A stretch of DNA of 64,000 nucleotides from Pseudomonadota bacterium (lineage in GTDB: Bacteria > Pseudomonadota > Alphaproteobacteria > Rhizobiales > Beijerinckiaceae), in assembly GCA_020161575.1 (NCBI GenBank), contig JAIUNR010000004.1, forward strand, positions 62,001 to 126,000. The letters run 5' to 3'. Below are positions 39,736 through 48,203 of this stretch, piece by piece (position 1 is the first letter of the stretch; each line of letters starts with the position of its first letter). The translations under genes and the position numbers were made by a program. A model generated the notes under the pieces. The model searched no databases. It had not been told where the DNA came from and was given only the letters and a program-made list of their open reading frames with translations.

Positions 39736-40662
39736 TCAGCCCTCATCGTTAAGCGGATGAAGGTCGCGGACCATGGCCTTGGCCCGTTCATCGAGCACAT
39801 GGGTATAGATCTGCGTCGTCGCGATATCGGCATGGCCGAGCAATTGCTGCACAATCCGCAGGTCCGCCCCGTTCTGGAGAAGATGGGTGGCGAAAGCGTG
39901 CCGCAACACATGCGGTGACAGGGCCTCCACCTTCAGACCCGCGAGCCCCGCCAGCCTTTTAAGCTCGCGGGCGAAAACCTGCCTGGCAAGATGCCCCGTC
40001 TCCCCTTCCGCCGGAAAAAGGAATTTCGGTGCTGGCCCGGCCTGGCCCTCCTCCAGCGCGGCGCGATAGGCACGCACCGCCTCGCGCGCACCCTGCGTGA
40101 CCAGCACGAGCCGCTCCTTGCCGCCCTTGCCACGAATGACCAGCGCGTCCCGGGCCGAGGAAAAACTCTGCGCCGGCAGCGCGACCAGTTCGGAAACGCG
40201 CAGGCCGGTCGCGTAGAGCAGCTCGACCAGCGCCACCAGACGCAGCGCCAAAAGTTTCGCGCGCGGCGTTTTCGCGCGCGCCACCTCCGCTGTCACCGCG
40301 CCGAGAAGCCGGTCGACATCCTCGACACTCATCACCTTGGGGAGACTGGCGGCTTTCTTTGGCCCTTCGAGCGTGACGGTGGGGTCATCGCCGCGCAATC
40401 CTTCGGCATAAAGGAAACCATGAAACTGCCGGATCGCGGAAAGGCGCCGCGCGATGGTGGACGCCTTGAGGCCATCGGATGCGAATTGGCGCGCCAGCAT
40501 ACGGATCGTGCCGATATCCACGGTCTCGACATCGCTTCCCGCAGCCGCCAGACGCTCGATGTAATCGTCGAGATCGCGCCGATAGGCATCGAGCGTGTTC
40601 TTCGCCGCGCCGCGCTCGGCGGCGAGCATCGCAAGAAAAGCGCGCAGAAGGCGCGCGCTCAC
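39736..40662 (-). CDS. xerD: Site-specific tyrosine recombinase XerD
   Basis: With XerC, this recombinase resolves chromosome dimers at dif. The 308-residue product has a SAM-like DNA-binding N domain and the catalytic residues R155 (ATGLRVSEL), K near 182 (GKGGKERL), H251 and R254 (HVLRHAFATHLL), H277 (LGHADI) and Y286 (QIYTHV). The GTG at 40662 overlaps the stop of the small membrane-protein gene (GTGA), which fixes the start. The position away from mobile-element genes supports XerD rather than an integrase. Confidence 0.9.
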   Translation of the reverse strand: MSARLLRAFLAMLAAERGAAKNTLDAYRRDLDDYIERLAAAGSDVETVDIGTIRMLARQFASDGLKASTIARRLSAIRQFHGFLYAEGLRGDDPTVTLEGPKKAASLPKVMSVEDVDRLLGAVTAEVARAKTPRAKLLALRLVALVELLYATGLRVSELVALPAQSFSSARDALVIRGKGGKERLVLVTQGAREAVRAYRAALEEGQAGPAPKFLFPAEGETGHLARQVFARELKRLAGLAGLKVEALSPHVLRHAFATHLLQNGADLRIVQQLLGHADIATTQIYTHVLDERAKAMVRDLHPLNDEG

Positions 40663-40805
40663 GGCGCTTCCCGCTTCGGATTGGGCAGGATATGCGTGAT
40701 CTCGCGTTGCTCGGGCTCGACAAGCGCGCCCAGCGCATAGAGCGCGCCGTAGGCAATGCCGACGAGGACTGCGATCACGAGCAGGACACGCAGAAGAAAC
40801 ATCAT
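40659..40805 (-). CDS. Small single-pass membrane protein upstream of xerD
   Basis: A 48-residue frame encodes one hydrophobic helix (FLLRVLLVIAVLVGIAYGALYALG) followed by a short polar tail ending LPNPKREAP. GGAT lies seven bases before the ATG at 40805, and the stop overlaps the xerD GTG as GTGA, so it is co-translated with xerD. Small membrane peptides occur at this position, between aroK and xerD, in related bacteria. Its function is unknown. Confidence 0.65.
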   Translation of the reverse strand: MMFLLRVLLVIAVLVGIAYGALYALGALVEPEQREITHILPNPKREAP

Positions 40806-40959
40806 GGGCTGGATCCGGGTTTGGTTCCTTATCCCGTCGCAATGGCTTGATGGCAAGCCCGATCTCCCCCTTCCCGGCGCAGGGCATAATGAAAAGGGTG
40901 GTAATTCGTTCTGGATTTTGCATTAGCTGACGCAACAAATATCGAACACCGAAAACCCG

Positions 40960-41571
40960 ATGACCGAAGCGCCCGCGACGCCGGCGCAAGCCGGCGATGC
41001 CCGGTTGCCCCAGCGTCTCAAAAACCTGTTGAATGACCGCCATATCGTCCTGATCGGGCTGATGGGCGCGGGCAAGACCTCCGTGGGCAAGCGCCTGGCC
41101 CAGCGCCTCGACCTGCCTTTCGTCGATTCCGATCACGCGATCGAAGAGGCGGCGCGCATGAGCATTCCCGAGATCTTCGCCAACCGGGGCGAGGCGGAAT
41201 TCCGCGCCGGCGAGAGAAAGGTCATCGCCCGGCTGCTTTCAGGCCGCCAGCATGTGATCGCGACCGGCGGCGGCGCCTATATGGACGAGCAGACGCGCCA
41301 GCACATTCGCGAAAGCGCCGTCTCGATCTGGCTCAAGGCCGACCTTCCGGTCCTCATGAAGCGCGTGCTGCGCCGGCCGACGCGCCCCCTGCTCCAGACG
41401 CCCGATCCCGAGGGCACGATGCGTGCCTTGATGGAGAAGCGCTACCCGGTCTATGCCGAGGCCGACGTGACGGTGCTGAGCGAAGAAAGCACGCATGAAA
41501 CAGCCGTTCAGGCCGTGATCGACGCGCTTGACGCGCATCTCTCCGGCGCGAAGGGTGAAGAGGAAAGCTGA
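40960..41571 (+). CDS. aroK: Shikimate kinase
   Basis: The enzyme phosphorylates shikimate in the chorismate pathway. The 203-residue protein has Walker A GLMGAGKTS (33-41), DSDHAIEEAA (shikimate-binding DxD), FRAGERKVI and GGGAYMDEQTR. It carries about 28 extra N-terminal residues compared with short AroK proteins. aroB starts one base after its stop, so the two are one operon. Confidence 0.94.
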   Translation: MTEAPATPAQAGDARLPQRLKNLLNDRHIVLIGLMGAGKTSVGKRLAQRLDLPFVDSDHAIEEAARMSIPEIFANRGEAEFRAGERKVIARLLSGRQHVIATGGGAYMDEQTRQHIRESAVSIWLKADLPVLMKRVLRRPTRPLLQTPDPEGTMRALMEKRYPVYAEADVTVLSEESTHETAVQAVIDALDAHLSGAKGEEES

Positions 41572-41572
41572 C

Positions 41573-42694
41573 ATGCAGAACCATGCGGCGCAAAAGATCC
41601 GCGTCGAACTTGCCGAGCGGAGCTACGACATCCTCATCGGCCGGGGCCTCATCCCGCAGGCGGGAGAGGCCATCAGGGCCGCGACCGGCGCGCGCGCTTG
41701 CCTTATCATCACCGACAGCAACCTCGCCATCCATCATCTGCCCGCGCTCCGCACCTCGGTGGAGCAGGCCGGAATCAGCGTCACCGTGCTCGAATTGCCG
41801 GCGGGCGAGAAGACAAAATCCTGGCCGTTCCTCGAACAAGGCGTAGAGGCCATTCTCGGCGCGAAGCTTGAGCGCGGCGATATCGTCATCGCGCTCGGCG
41901 GCGGGGTGATCGGCGATCTGGCCGGATTCGCCGCCGCCATCGCGCGGCGCGGCATGCGTTTCGTGCAGGTTCCGACCTCCCTGCTGGCGCAGGTCGATTC
42001 CTCCGTCGGCGGCAAGACCGGAATCAACTCACCGCTGGGCAAGAACCTTGTCGGCGCCTTCCATCAGCCCGCGCTGGTGCTGGCCGATAGCGGCGCGCTC
42101 GACACGCTTTCGCCGCGCGAGATGCGCGCGGGCTATGCGGAAGTGGTCAAATACGGGCTGATCGACCGCCCGGATTTCTTTGAATGGCTGGAAGCCGGCG
42201 CCTGGCGCGGCATTTTCGAAGGCGGCCCGGAGCGCGAGAAGGCAATCGCGATTTCCTGCGGCGCGAAAGCCGCCATCGTTGCGCGCGACGAAACCGAGAC
42301 CGGCGATCGCGCCTTGCTCAATCTCGGCCACACTTTCGGCCATGCGCTGGAAGCTCTGGTGAATTACGACGGGGCACGGCTGGTTCACGGCGAAGGTGTC
42401 GCCATCGGCATGGCGATGGCGCATCGCTTCTCGCAAAGGCTCGGCCTCTGCGCGCAGGAAGTCCCCAGCCGGGTGGCGGCGCATCTTCAGGCCGTCGGCC
42501 TGCCCACGCGCCTGTCCGATATTCCGGGCGGCACCGGCAACGCGGATGAAATCCTCGAAGCCATCCGTCAGGACAAGAAGGTAAGCCGCGGCACGCTGAC
42601 CTTTATCCTCACGCGCGGCATCGGCCAGAGTTTCATCGCCAAGAACGTGGCGGAAGCGGATGTTCTCGCCTTCCTGCGTGACGAAAGCCGCTGA
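41573..42694 (+). CDS. aroB: 3-Dehydroquinate synthase
   Basis: AroB makes 3-dehydroquinate from DAHP using NAD and a divalent metal. The 373-residue product has LPAGEKTKSW, ALGGGVIGDLAGFAAA, QVPTSLLAQVDSSVGGKTGIN, MRAGYAEVVKYGLI and NLGHTFGHALEAL with the metal histidines. The ATG at 41573 follows aroK by one base. The last ~80 bases (from 42612) have a diverged second copy at 43976-44058, beyond the sensor gene, so this 3' end may have been exchanged or duplicated. Confidence 0.95.
   Translation: MQNHAAQKIRVELAERSYDILIGRGLIPQAGEAIRAATGARACLIITDSNLAIHHLPALRTSVEQAGISVTVLELPAGEKTKSWPFLEQGVEAILGAKLERGDIVIALGGGVIGDLAGFAAAIARRGMRFVQVPTSLLAQVDSSVGGKTGINSPLGKNLVGAFHQPALVLADSGALDTLSPREMRAGYAEVVKYGLIDRPDFFEWLEAGAWRGIFEGGPEREKAIAISCGAKAAIVARDETETGDRALLNLGHTFGHALEALVNYDGARLVHGEGVAIGMAMAHRFSQRLGLCAQEVPSRVAAHLQAVGLPTRLSDIPGGTGNADEILEAIRQDKKVSRGTLTFILTRGIGQSFIAKNVAEADVLAFLRDESR
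42612..42670 (+). repeat. Direct repeat, copy 1 (inside aroB 3' end)
   Basis: This 59-base segment of aroB recurs at 43976-44034 in the same orientation with three mismatches. It begins with CGCGCGGC, the 8 bases at which the second copy is joined to an exporter-gene fragment. Confidence 0.9.
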
Positions 42695-42703
42695 ACCCCG
42701 CTC

Positions 42704-43816
42704 TCACGCCGCGCGAGCCGAAACTCCCGCCGCGGCCTTCAGCTCTGCCAAACGCTTCGCCATCTCGACAAGCGACAGGCTGATATCCGTCGTCGCGGGT
42801 AATTGCTCCTCGATCGAGCTTTGCAGCGATACCGCGCTCTGCTTGAGCTGCGCGATTCGCGCACCGGCCTCTCGAACCATGCCGATCGCGGCCGTGATCT
42901 GCTGGGCGGCCTCGTTGCATTTGGCATTCATGTTGTCCGCCGCGCTTGACGAGGCGTTGGCCAGATTCTTCACCTCTGCCGCCACAACAGAAAAGCCACG
43001 CCCGGCTTCCCCGGCACGCGCCGCCTCGATGGTTGCGTTGAGCGCGAGCAGCTTGGTCTGTCCCGCGACATTCTGGACAAGCGAGACGAATTCCCGGAGC
43101 ATCGCGACCACGCCTTGCATGGAATCGATCTCCGCCAGCAATGTCTCCATCGATCCCGTCACACTCTGGCTTGCGCTCTCGTTCTCTACCGCGATCTTGT
43201 TGATCGCGCGTGCCTGCTCGGTGACATTTGAGGCCGTCTCGGCGACCTTGTTCAGGCGTGTGCCGATATTGGTATCGAATTCCATGAACACCCGGCGGAG
43301 CGCATCCTGGGTCTGCTTCTCGAAGAACGCGCCATCATAAGCTTTGATCGCCGCCGAAAGCTCGATGAAAAAGGCTCTTAACGCCAGCGAGACATGCTCG
43401 CCCACCTCTTTGCCCTGTGCGCCCAGAAGGCGCTCAAGCAACGCCTCGATGTAGCGCTCCACGATAATCTGGCTGCTGGCGACGTAGAGATCGCTGGAAA
43501 TACCGCAGCGCGCATGGGCCTGACCGATACGCTCGGCATTCCCGAGCGCCTTCTGGTGATTGCCGGAGAAGAAGGCCTCCCATTGCTCGAATTGGATCGA
43601 GTTGACCTGTCCGACCAGCTGTTCCGCGGTGATGTTCTTCGCGGCACAAAAGTCCTGGATGATCTTGAGCATCGAGGGAATGGCCAGAACGCGCCCGTAG
43701 AAGGCGCCCATGATATCCTCGCGATGTACACGCATCACGTCGAGACAGGTTTCAACCACTTCTGGTCGGTCGCGCTGCGTGGCGATCAACGCCTCGATAT
43801 CTCCCAGATGTGCCAT
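42704..43816 (-). CDS. Soluble globin-coupled sensor with chemoreceptor signalling domain
   Basis: Residues about 20-160 form a globin-coupled-sensor haem domain, with FEQWEAFFSG and the proximal histidine H101 in RIGQAHARCGISSDLY. After a helical linker, the MCP signalling hairpin spans about 253-286 (QTKLLALNATIEAARAG, FSVVAAEVKNLA). No membrane segment is present, so it is a cytosolic, HemAT-like oxygen sensor. The ATG at 43816 is chosen for its GAGGAG site seven bases upstream and gives 370 residues. No che genes are near. Duplicated gene ends flank it, and the AT-rich upstream region differs from its neighbours, both suggesting acquisition by recombination. Confidence 0.85.
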   Translation of the reverse strand: MAHLGDIEALIATQRDRPEVVETCLDVMRVHREDIMGAFYGRVLAIPSMLKIIQDFCAAKNITAEQLVGQVNSIQFEQWEAFFSGNHQKALGNAERIGQAHARCGISSDLYVASSQIIVERYIEALLERLLGAQGKEVGEHVSLALRAFFIELSAAIKAYDGAFFEKQTQDALRRVFMEFDTNIGTRLNKVAETASNVTEQARAINKIAVENESASQSVTGSMETLLAEIDSMQGVVAMLREFVSLVQNVAGQTKLLALNATIEAARAGEAGRGFSVVAAEVKNLANASSSAADNMNAKCNEAAQQITAAIGMVREAGARIAQLKQSAVSLQSSIEEQLPATTDISLSLVEMAKRLAELKAAAGVSARAA

Positions 43817-43955
43817 CCCAGGCTCCTCTTCTTGGATCCAGAAGCCCGGAATCTGCGTAACATTGTTTTGAAAATTGTTAACCATGCCGAAAATCCATCG
43901 TCGGCTATCTTGCATTAAAAAAAAGATGCGTTTTCACAAAAACCCGCTTCTCGCC

Positions 43956-43983
43956 TCAAACCGGCGCGATCTCGTCGCGCGGC
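43956..43983 (-). pseudogene. Fragment of the 3' end of the glucan exporter gene
   Basis: The 29 bases 43955-43983 match 44627-44655, the 3' end of the ABC exporter gene, with two mismatches and in the same orientation. Read on the minus strand they encode PRDEIAPV and a stop, against PRDEMAPV in the intact gene. The match ends at CGCGCGGC, where the aroB fragment begins. Confidence 0.8.
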
Positions 43984-44058
43984 ATCGGCCAGAGCTTCAT
44001 CGCCAAGAACGTGGCGGAAGCGTATGCTCTCGCCCTTGTGAAGACAGAAAGCGCCTAG
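43976..44058 (+). pseudogene. Fragment of the 3' end of aroB (direct repeat copy 2)
   Basis: This fragment encodes RGIGQSFIAKNVAEAYALAL...ESA and a stop, in frame with the aroB C terminus (RGIGQSFIAKNVAEADVLAF...ESR). The first 59 bases differ from aroB at three positions; the last 24 are more diverged. It has no start codon and is a remnant. It is fused at its 5' end to the exporter-gene fragment. Confidence 0.85.
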
Positions 44059-44082
44059 ATGTGGAGCATCAACAGCAGGCGA

Positions 44083-44616
44083 TCACACCCGATCCAGCTT
44101 CTGATACGGCTCGGGCGGGAGAGTGAGGGCGACCCCGTCCTGCGGCGAGACCAGCCCGCCCTTGTGCACGATCCCCATCACCCCCGCCTTGCGGATAAGG
44201 TTTCCCGCGCTGTCACGGTCAAGCACGGCCTTGAGCAGGCCGGGGCGGAAGGCATCGATCTGGGCGCAGGGATTGCGCAGTCCGGTGATCTCGATGATCG
44301 CCTCGCCGATCTGAAGCAAGGCGCCGCGCGGCAAGCCGAGCAGATCCATGCCGGCGGTTGTGATATTCTCGCCCAGATCGCCAGGCCGGATTTCGAATCC
44401 TTTCAGGCGTAACTCCTCGAAGAGCTCCGCATGGAGGAGGTGGATCTGCCTCAGATTGGGCTGGCTCGGATCGACAGCAACGCGCGAGCGGTGCTTCACC
44501 GTCACGCCGCGATGGGCATCGCCCTCCACGCCCTCGCCCGCGACAAGGCGGACGGCGGCGCGCGGCGCCTTGGAGAAAGCGTGACCTTCATTGGCATGCA
44601 CCGCGACAACCCGCAT
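44083..44616 (-). CDS. MOSC-domain protein, YiiM-like
   Basis: The 177-residue protein is a compact MOSC domain: GVEGDAHRGVTVKHRSR, QIHLLHAELFEEL, GDLGENITTAGMDLLGLP and the conserved cysteine in TGLRNPCAQIDAF. It probably binds or transfers sulfur to molybdenum cofactor or acts on N-hydroxylated compounds; the specific role is unknown. The ATG at 44616 follows a strong GGAGAGG site. It lies 11 bases after the exporter stop on the same strand and 24 bases past the aroB remnant. Confidence 0.85.
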   Translation of the reverse strand: MRVVAVHANEGHAFSKAPRAAVRLVAGEGVEGDAHRGVTVKHRSRVAVDPSQPNLRQIHLLHAELFEELRLKGFEIRPGDLGENITTAGMDLLGLPRGALLQIGEAIIEITGLRNPCAQIDAFRPGLLKAVLDRDSAGNLIRKAGVMGIVHKGGLVSPQDGVALTLPPEPYQKLDRV

Positions 44617-44627
44617 GACCTCTCCTC

Positions 44628-46403
44628 TCAAACCGGCGCCATCTCATCGCGCGGCGGCGCCATGAACTGCGCGGCCGCGAGGGCGGCGAAGCGGCCGTTC
44701 TTCGCCACGAGTTCATCGAAACTGCCCTGCTCGATTACCCGTCCCTGATCGAGGACGAGGATATGATCCGCATTGCGAATCGTGGCGAGGCGATGGGCGA
44801 TCACGAAGGTGGTTCGCCCCTTCATCACCTCTTCCAGCGCTTTCTGGAGCTTCTGCTCCGTCGTCGCATCCAGCGCGGAGGTCGCCTCGTCGAGGATGAG
44901 GATCGGCGGATTTTTCAGCAGCGCCCGCGCGATGGACAGGCGCTGGCGCTCCCCACCCGAGAGCGAGCGCCCGCGCTCGCCGACGATCGTGCTCAGCCCA
45001 TCCGCCTGCCGCCCGATGAATTCGAGCGCCTGCGCCCGCTCAAGCGCGTCCATCATCTCGGCATCGGTGGCATCCGCCCGGCCAACTCGAAGATTCTCGT
45101 GGATCGTGCGGGCGAAAAGCATCGGCTCCTGAAAGACCACCGCGATATTGCGCCGCAGGGATTGCAGGGTGAAATCGCGGATATCCTGACCGTCGATGAG
45201 AATGCGCCCCGATTGCGGATCGAAGGCCCGGTGAAGCAACCCCAGCGTGGTCGACTTACCCGACCCCGTGGCCCCCACCAACGCGATGGTCTTGCCCTTA
45301 AGCGCCGTGAAGGAAAGATCGGCGATCGCGGGGCGTTTGCCATCGTAGGAGAAGGAGACGTTCTCGAACGTCACCTCGCCCGAGAGCTGCCCGGCATCCG
45401 TGGCGTTCGGCTTATCCTGGACTTGGGGTGTCGTATCGAGGATCTCGAAGAATTCGCGCAGCTTGGGCGCCTGCATGAAGAGCTGGTTCACGAAACCGAC
45501 CGCGGCTTCCAGCTTGCCGATCAGCAAGGTCGCATAGCCCATGAAGGTGACGATATCGCCGATTGTCGCCTTGTCATGAATGTGAAGCCAGGTGCCGAGA
45601 AGGAAGATCGAGGTCACGGTCAGCGTCGATGAGGCGCGCGTGGCGACCGAAGCGAGCGCCCACCACGAGAGGACCGGAATCTGTGCCGAGAGCAGGCGGT
45701 CGATCACGTGGCGGAGCTGGGACAATTCCGCCTGCACCCGCGTGAAGCTCTGGATCACGGGAATATTGCCGATGGCATCGGATGTGTGTTCGGCAAGCTC
45801 TGAATGGTAGCCTTCCACGCGCTCCTGAAGGCTGGCGGCACGGTTCACCACCAGCCCCATCAGGAAGGCGAAGATACAGACCAGGCCCACCAGCAGCAGC
45901 GCCAGCCGCCAGTTGATGAACAACGTGAGCGGCAGAAGGACCAGCAGCGAGATCAGCGCCGAGCAATGATCGCGCAGGAAGCCCAGCCAGAGCCAGAACA
46001 TGCCGCCCGCGCCGTCGAGCATCACCTTGAGTGTACGCCCGGAATGCGTCGCGGAGTGGAAGGAAAGCGGCAGCGTGAGCACATGCTCGAAATAGGAAGC
46101 CATCACGCCCAGCCGGCGGCGATGGGCGATCCGGTCTGCGTGAAGCGCGATTGTCACACCCGAGATGATGGTGAAGAGACCGAAGGTGAGCCACAGGCCG
46201 ATGAGCGGCAGCAGGGCCTCGAGGGAGGGCTTGCCTCCTTGCGCCTGCGCGCCCGTGAGCAGGTTGATGATGCGCCCGAAGAGATAGGGCTCGGCGAACA
46301 TGGCCGCGGCGAGCATGAGATTCGCACTCACCAGGAAGAACCCCAGCCGAAGCTCGGGGCCGAGATGGAAGAGAACGCGAAGATAGAGGCGGGGCAGGGA
46401 CAT
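44628..46403 (-). CDS. ndvA: Glucan ABC exporter, fused permease and ATPase (NdvA/ChvA-like)
   Basis: The 591-residue half-transporter has six membrane helices in residues 1-330 (type I exporter fold) and an ATPase domain with Walker [12 protein letters not shown]-loop [12 protein letters not shown], signature [15 protein letters not shown] and Walker [13 protein letters not shown]. The N-terminal [18 protein letters not shown] and [13 protein letters not shown] match cyclic beta-1,2-glucan exporters of rhizobia. Export of a periplasmic glucan is inferred; no glucan synthase gene is in the window. The ATG at 46403 is preferred over a TTG at 46409. Confidence 0.82.
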   Translation of the reverse strand: MSLPRLYLRVLFHLGPELRLGFFLVSANLMLAAAMFAEPYLFGRIINLLTGAQAQGGKPSLEALLPLIGLWLTFGLFTIISGVTIALHADRIAHRRRLGVMASYFEHVLTLPLSFHSATHSGRTLKVMLDGAGGMFWLWLGFLRDHCSALISLLVLLPLTLFINWRLALLLVGLVCIFAFLMGLVVNRAASLQERVEGYHSELAEHTSDAIGNIPVIQSFTRVQAELSQLRHVIDRLLSAQIPVLSWWALASVATRASSTLTVTSIFLLGTWLHIHDKATIGDIVTFMGYATLLIGKLEAAVGFVNQLFMQAPKLREFFEILDTTPQVQDKPNATDAGQLSGEVTFENVSFSYDGKRPAIADLSFTALKGKTIALVGATGSGKSTTLGLLHRAFDPQSGRILIDGQDIRDFTLQSLRRNIAVVFQEPMLFARTIHENLRVGRADATDAEMMDALERAQALEFIGRQADGLSTIVGERGRSLSGGERQRLSIARALLKNPPILILDEATSALDATTEQKLQKALEEVMKGRTTFVIAHRLATIRNADHILVLDQGRVIEQGSFDELVAKNGRFAALAAAQFMAPPRDEMAPV

Positions 46404-46480
46404 GAACAAACCCGAATTGGCGCTTGCGCGGGTTATGCCGTGATCGAGATGAACGTCAACTGAGCGCTTTGCACTTAAGC

Positions 46481-46495
46481 TTAACCCTTCCTTTA
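46481..46495 (+). promoter_or_regulatory. Near-consensus CtrA box upstream of motA
   Basis: TTAA-CCCTTCC-TTTA matches the CtrA consensus TTAA-N7-TTAA at 7 of 8 fixed positions and lies 74 bases before the motA start. CtrA controls motility genes in many alphaproteobacteria. Short AT-rich matches occur by chance, so this is tentative. Confidence 0.3.
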
Positions 46496-46568
46496 GCTCA
46501 CGCTCATAGGCTGCGATGCGGGTGCCCTGAAGGGGTGGGTCCTGCTGTACGGCCGGGAGAATTGGTCC

Positions 46569-47345
46569 ATGGATTTAGCCACCATTGTCGGAACCGTGCT
46601 GGGCGTCGCCACCGTCGTCCTGCTGATGCTCATGGACGGTCATGTCAGCATCTACATTTCCGAGCATGCCGCGATCGTGATTTTCGGCGGCGCGACGGCG
46701 TCCACCATCATCCGCTATCCGTTCTCGACCATGATGCATGGCCTGCCGATGGGTATGAAGTTCGCGCTTCAGATGCGTGCGCTCGATCCGCGCGCGCTGA
46801 TCGAGGAAATCACAAAGATCGCAGAGATCATGCGCAAATCCGGCCCGATGGCGCTCGAGAATCATAAGGTCGATGACCCCTTTCTCGCGCAGGGCATCCG
46901 CTATGTGGTCGACGGTTATGACGGGGAATTCATCAAGAGCACGATGGAGAAGGACCGCGACACCTTCCTTGCCCATCTCGATGAAGGCCAGAAGATCTAC
47001 CGCGCCATCGGCGATTGCGCGCCGGCCTGGGGCATGATCGGCACCCTTCTGGGCATGGTCGGCATGTTCGCCAACATGTCGGACCCCTCGACCCTCGGCC
47101 CCTTCATGGCGACCGCGCTGCTCGCGACGCTCTACGGCGCGCTTGTCGCGAATCTGTTCTGCCTCCCGATCGCCGACAAGCTTCATGTGAAGCTGGAGGA
47201 GGAGGATATCTCCCGCTCGCTGATCATTGATGGCGTACTCCAGATCCGCCAGGCAAAAAGCCCCGGCATCATCCGCGAGATGCTGCTCTCCTATCTGCCG
47301 GATCATCACAAGGCGCATTTTGCCGAGCAGGAAGCGGCGGCCTGA
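46569..47345 (+). CDS. motA: MotA/PomA-type stator proton channel subunit
   Basis: The 258-residue protein has four hydrophobic segments ([75 protein letters not shown]), the MotA/TolQ/ExbB layout, with the conserved proline and GTLLGMV segment. PomA/MotA subunits pair with MotB to drive flagellar rotation by ion flow. motB follows 29 bases later, but no other flagellar gene is in the window. Confidence 0.85.
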   Translation: MDLATIVGTVLGVATVVLLMLMDGHVSIYISEHAAIVIFGGATASTIIRYPFSTMMHGLPMGMKFALQMRALDPRALIEEITKIAEIMRKSGPMALENHKVDDPFLAQGIRYVVDGYDGEFIKSTMEKDRDTFLAHLDEGQKIYRAIGDCAPAWGMIGTLLGMVGMFANMSDPSTLGPFMATALLATLYGALVANLFCLPIADKLHVKLEEEDISRSLIIDGVLQIRQAKSPGIIREMLLSYLPDHHKAHFAEQEAAA

Positions 47346-47374
47346 GCGCTGTCACGGTTTGAGGAGTAGCGTCG

Positions 47375-48199
47375 ATGGCGAGAAAAAAGGGCGGGCATTC
47401 GGGCGGGCACGGCTGGTTCGTCACCTTCGCCGACCTCATGGGCCTGCTGCTCGCGTATTTCGTGATGCTCGTCGCGTTTTCGCAGCCTAAAACGAAGGAA
47501 ATGGCCATCGTCGCCGGTTCCATCCGTGAAGCTTTCGGCAGCCAGAAGCATACCCGCACCTCGGGCATGATCGACACCGACGGCGTGCCGGTACGCCGCA
47601 AGATGCATAACGTCGAGAAGACTTCGAAGGACCAGTCGGATTCGGTTTCTCCGCCGGTCAAATATATCCAGCGCGACACGATGGCGGCCGGCACCTTCAT
47701 GACCGATCGTGGCTTCACCACCGCCGCCGCGTCCTTGCGTCAGGCGCTTCAGGCCATGCCGGAAATCGCTGAAATCTCGCGCAATGTCGAGGTCGAGGAA
47801 ACGCCGGAGGGCCTCAACATCCAGATCGTGGATCAGGAGGGGCGCTCGATGTTCCCGGAAGGCTCAGCCCTTCCCTATGAGCGCACCCGCAAGGTGATCG
47901 CGGCGATTTCGCCGGTTCTGCGCCGCATGCCGAACCGCGTTCGCATCACTGGCCATACCAGCGCGATTCGCGGCGCTACCCGCGATCGCGGTGCCGGCTG
48001 GGCGCTTTCAGCCGAACGCGCGATCGCCATCCGAGATATTCTGGCTGGCAGCGGTGTCCCCGATGATCGTTTCGAATCGGTGATCGGCAAGGCCGATACC
48101 ATGCCGGTCTTCCCGGACGATCCTTTCCTCGCGCCCAATCGCCGCGTCGCGATCCTGCTCGTGCGCGAGGCGCCGCCGCTTCCGCCCGAAAAGCCCTGA
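47375..48199 (+). CDS. motB: MotB-type stator subunit with OmpA peptidoglycan-binding domain
   Basis: The 274-residue protein has a short basic N terminus, one membrane helix with the ion-carrying aspartate (FADLMGLLLAYFVMLVAFS), a linker of about 100 residues and an OmpA/MotB domain (RVRITGHTSAIRG, GWALSAERAIAIRD). It anchors the channel formed with MotA to peptidoglycan. It ends 4 bases before the opposing CAP-protein gene. Confidence 0.87.
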   Translation: MARKKGGHSGGHGWFVTFADLMGLLLAYFVMLVAFSQPKTKEMAIVAGSIREAFGSQKHTRTSGMIDTDGVPVRRKMHNVEKTSKDQSDSVSPPVKYIQRDTMAAGTFMTDRGFTTAAASLRQALQAMPEIAEISRNVEVEETPEGLNIQIVDQEGRSMFPEGSALPYERTRKVIAAISPVLRRMPNRVRITGHTSAIRGATRDRGAGWALSAERAIAIRDILAGSGVPDDRFESVIGKADTMPVFPDDPFLAPNRRVAILLVREAPPLPPEKP

Positions 48200-48203
48200 C
48201 AGG

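Noticed and set aside
39736-40662. Phage or island integrase
   Set aside because: The tyrosine recombinase lies in a conserved accA-xerD-aroK neighbourhood with no att repeats or mobile genes and has XerD length and motifs.
43976-44058. Attachment site of an integrative element, since the 3' end of a gene is duplicated
   Set aside because: No integrase lies within the 1.4-kb segment, and the other edge is a fragment of the exporter gene joined at a short microhomology, which fits illegitimate recombination better.
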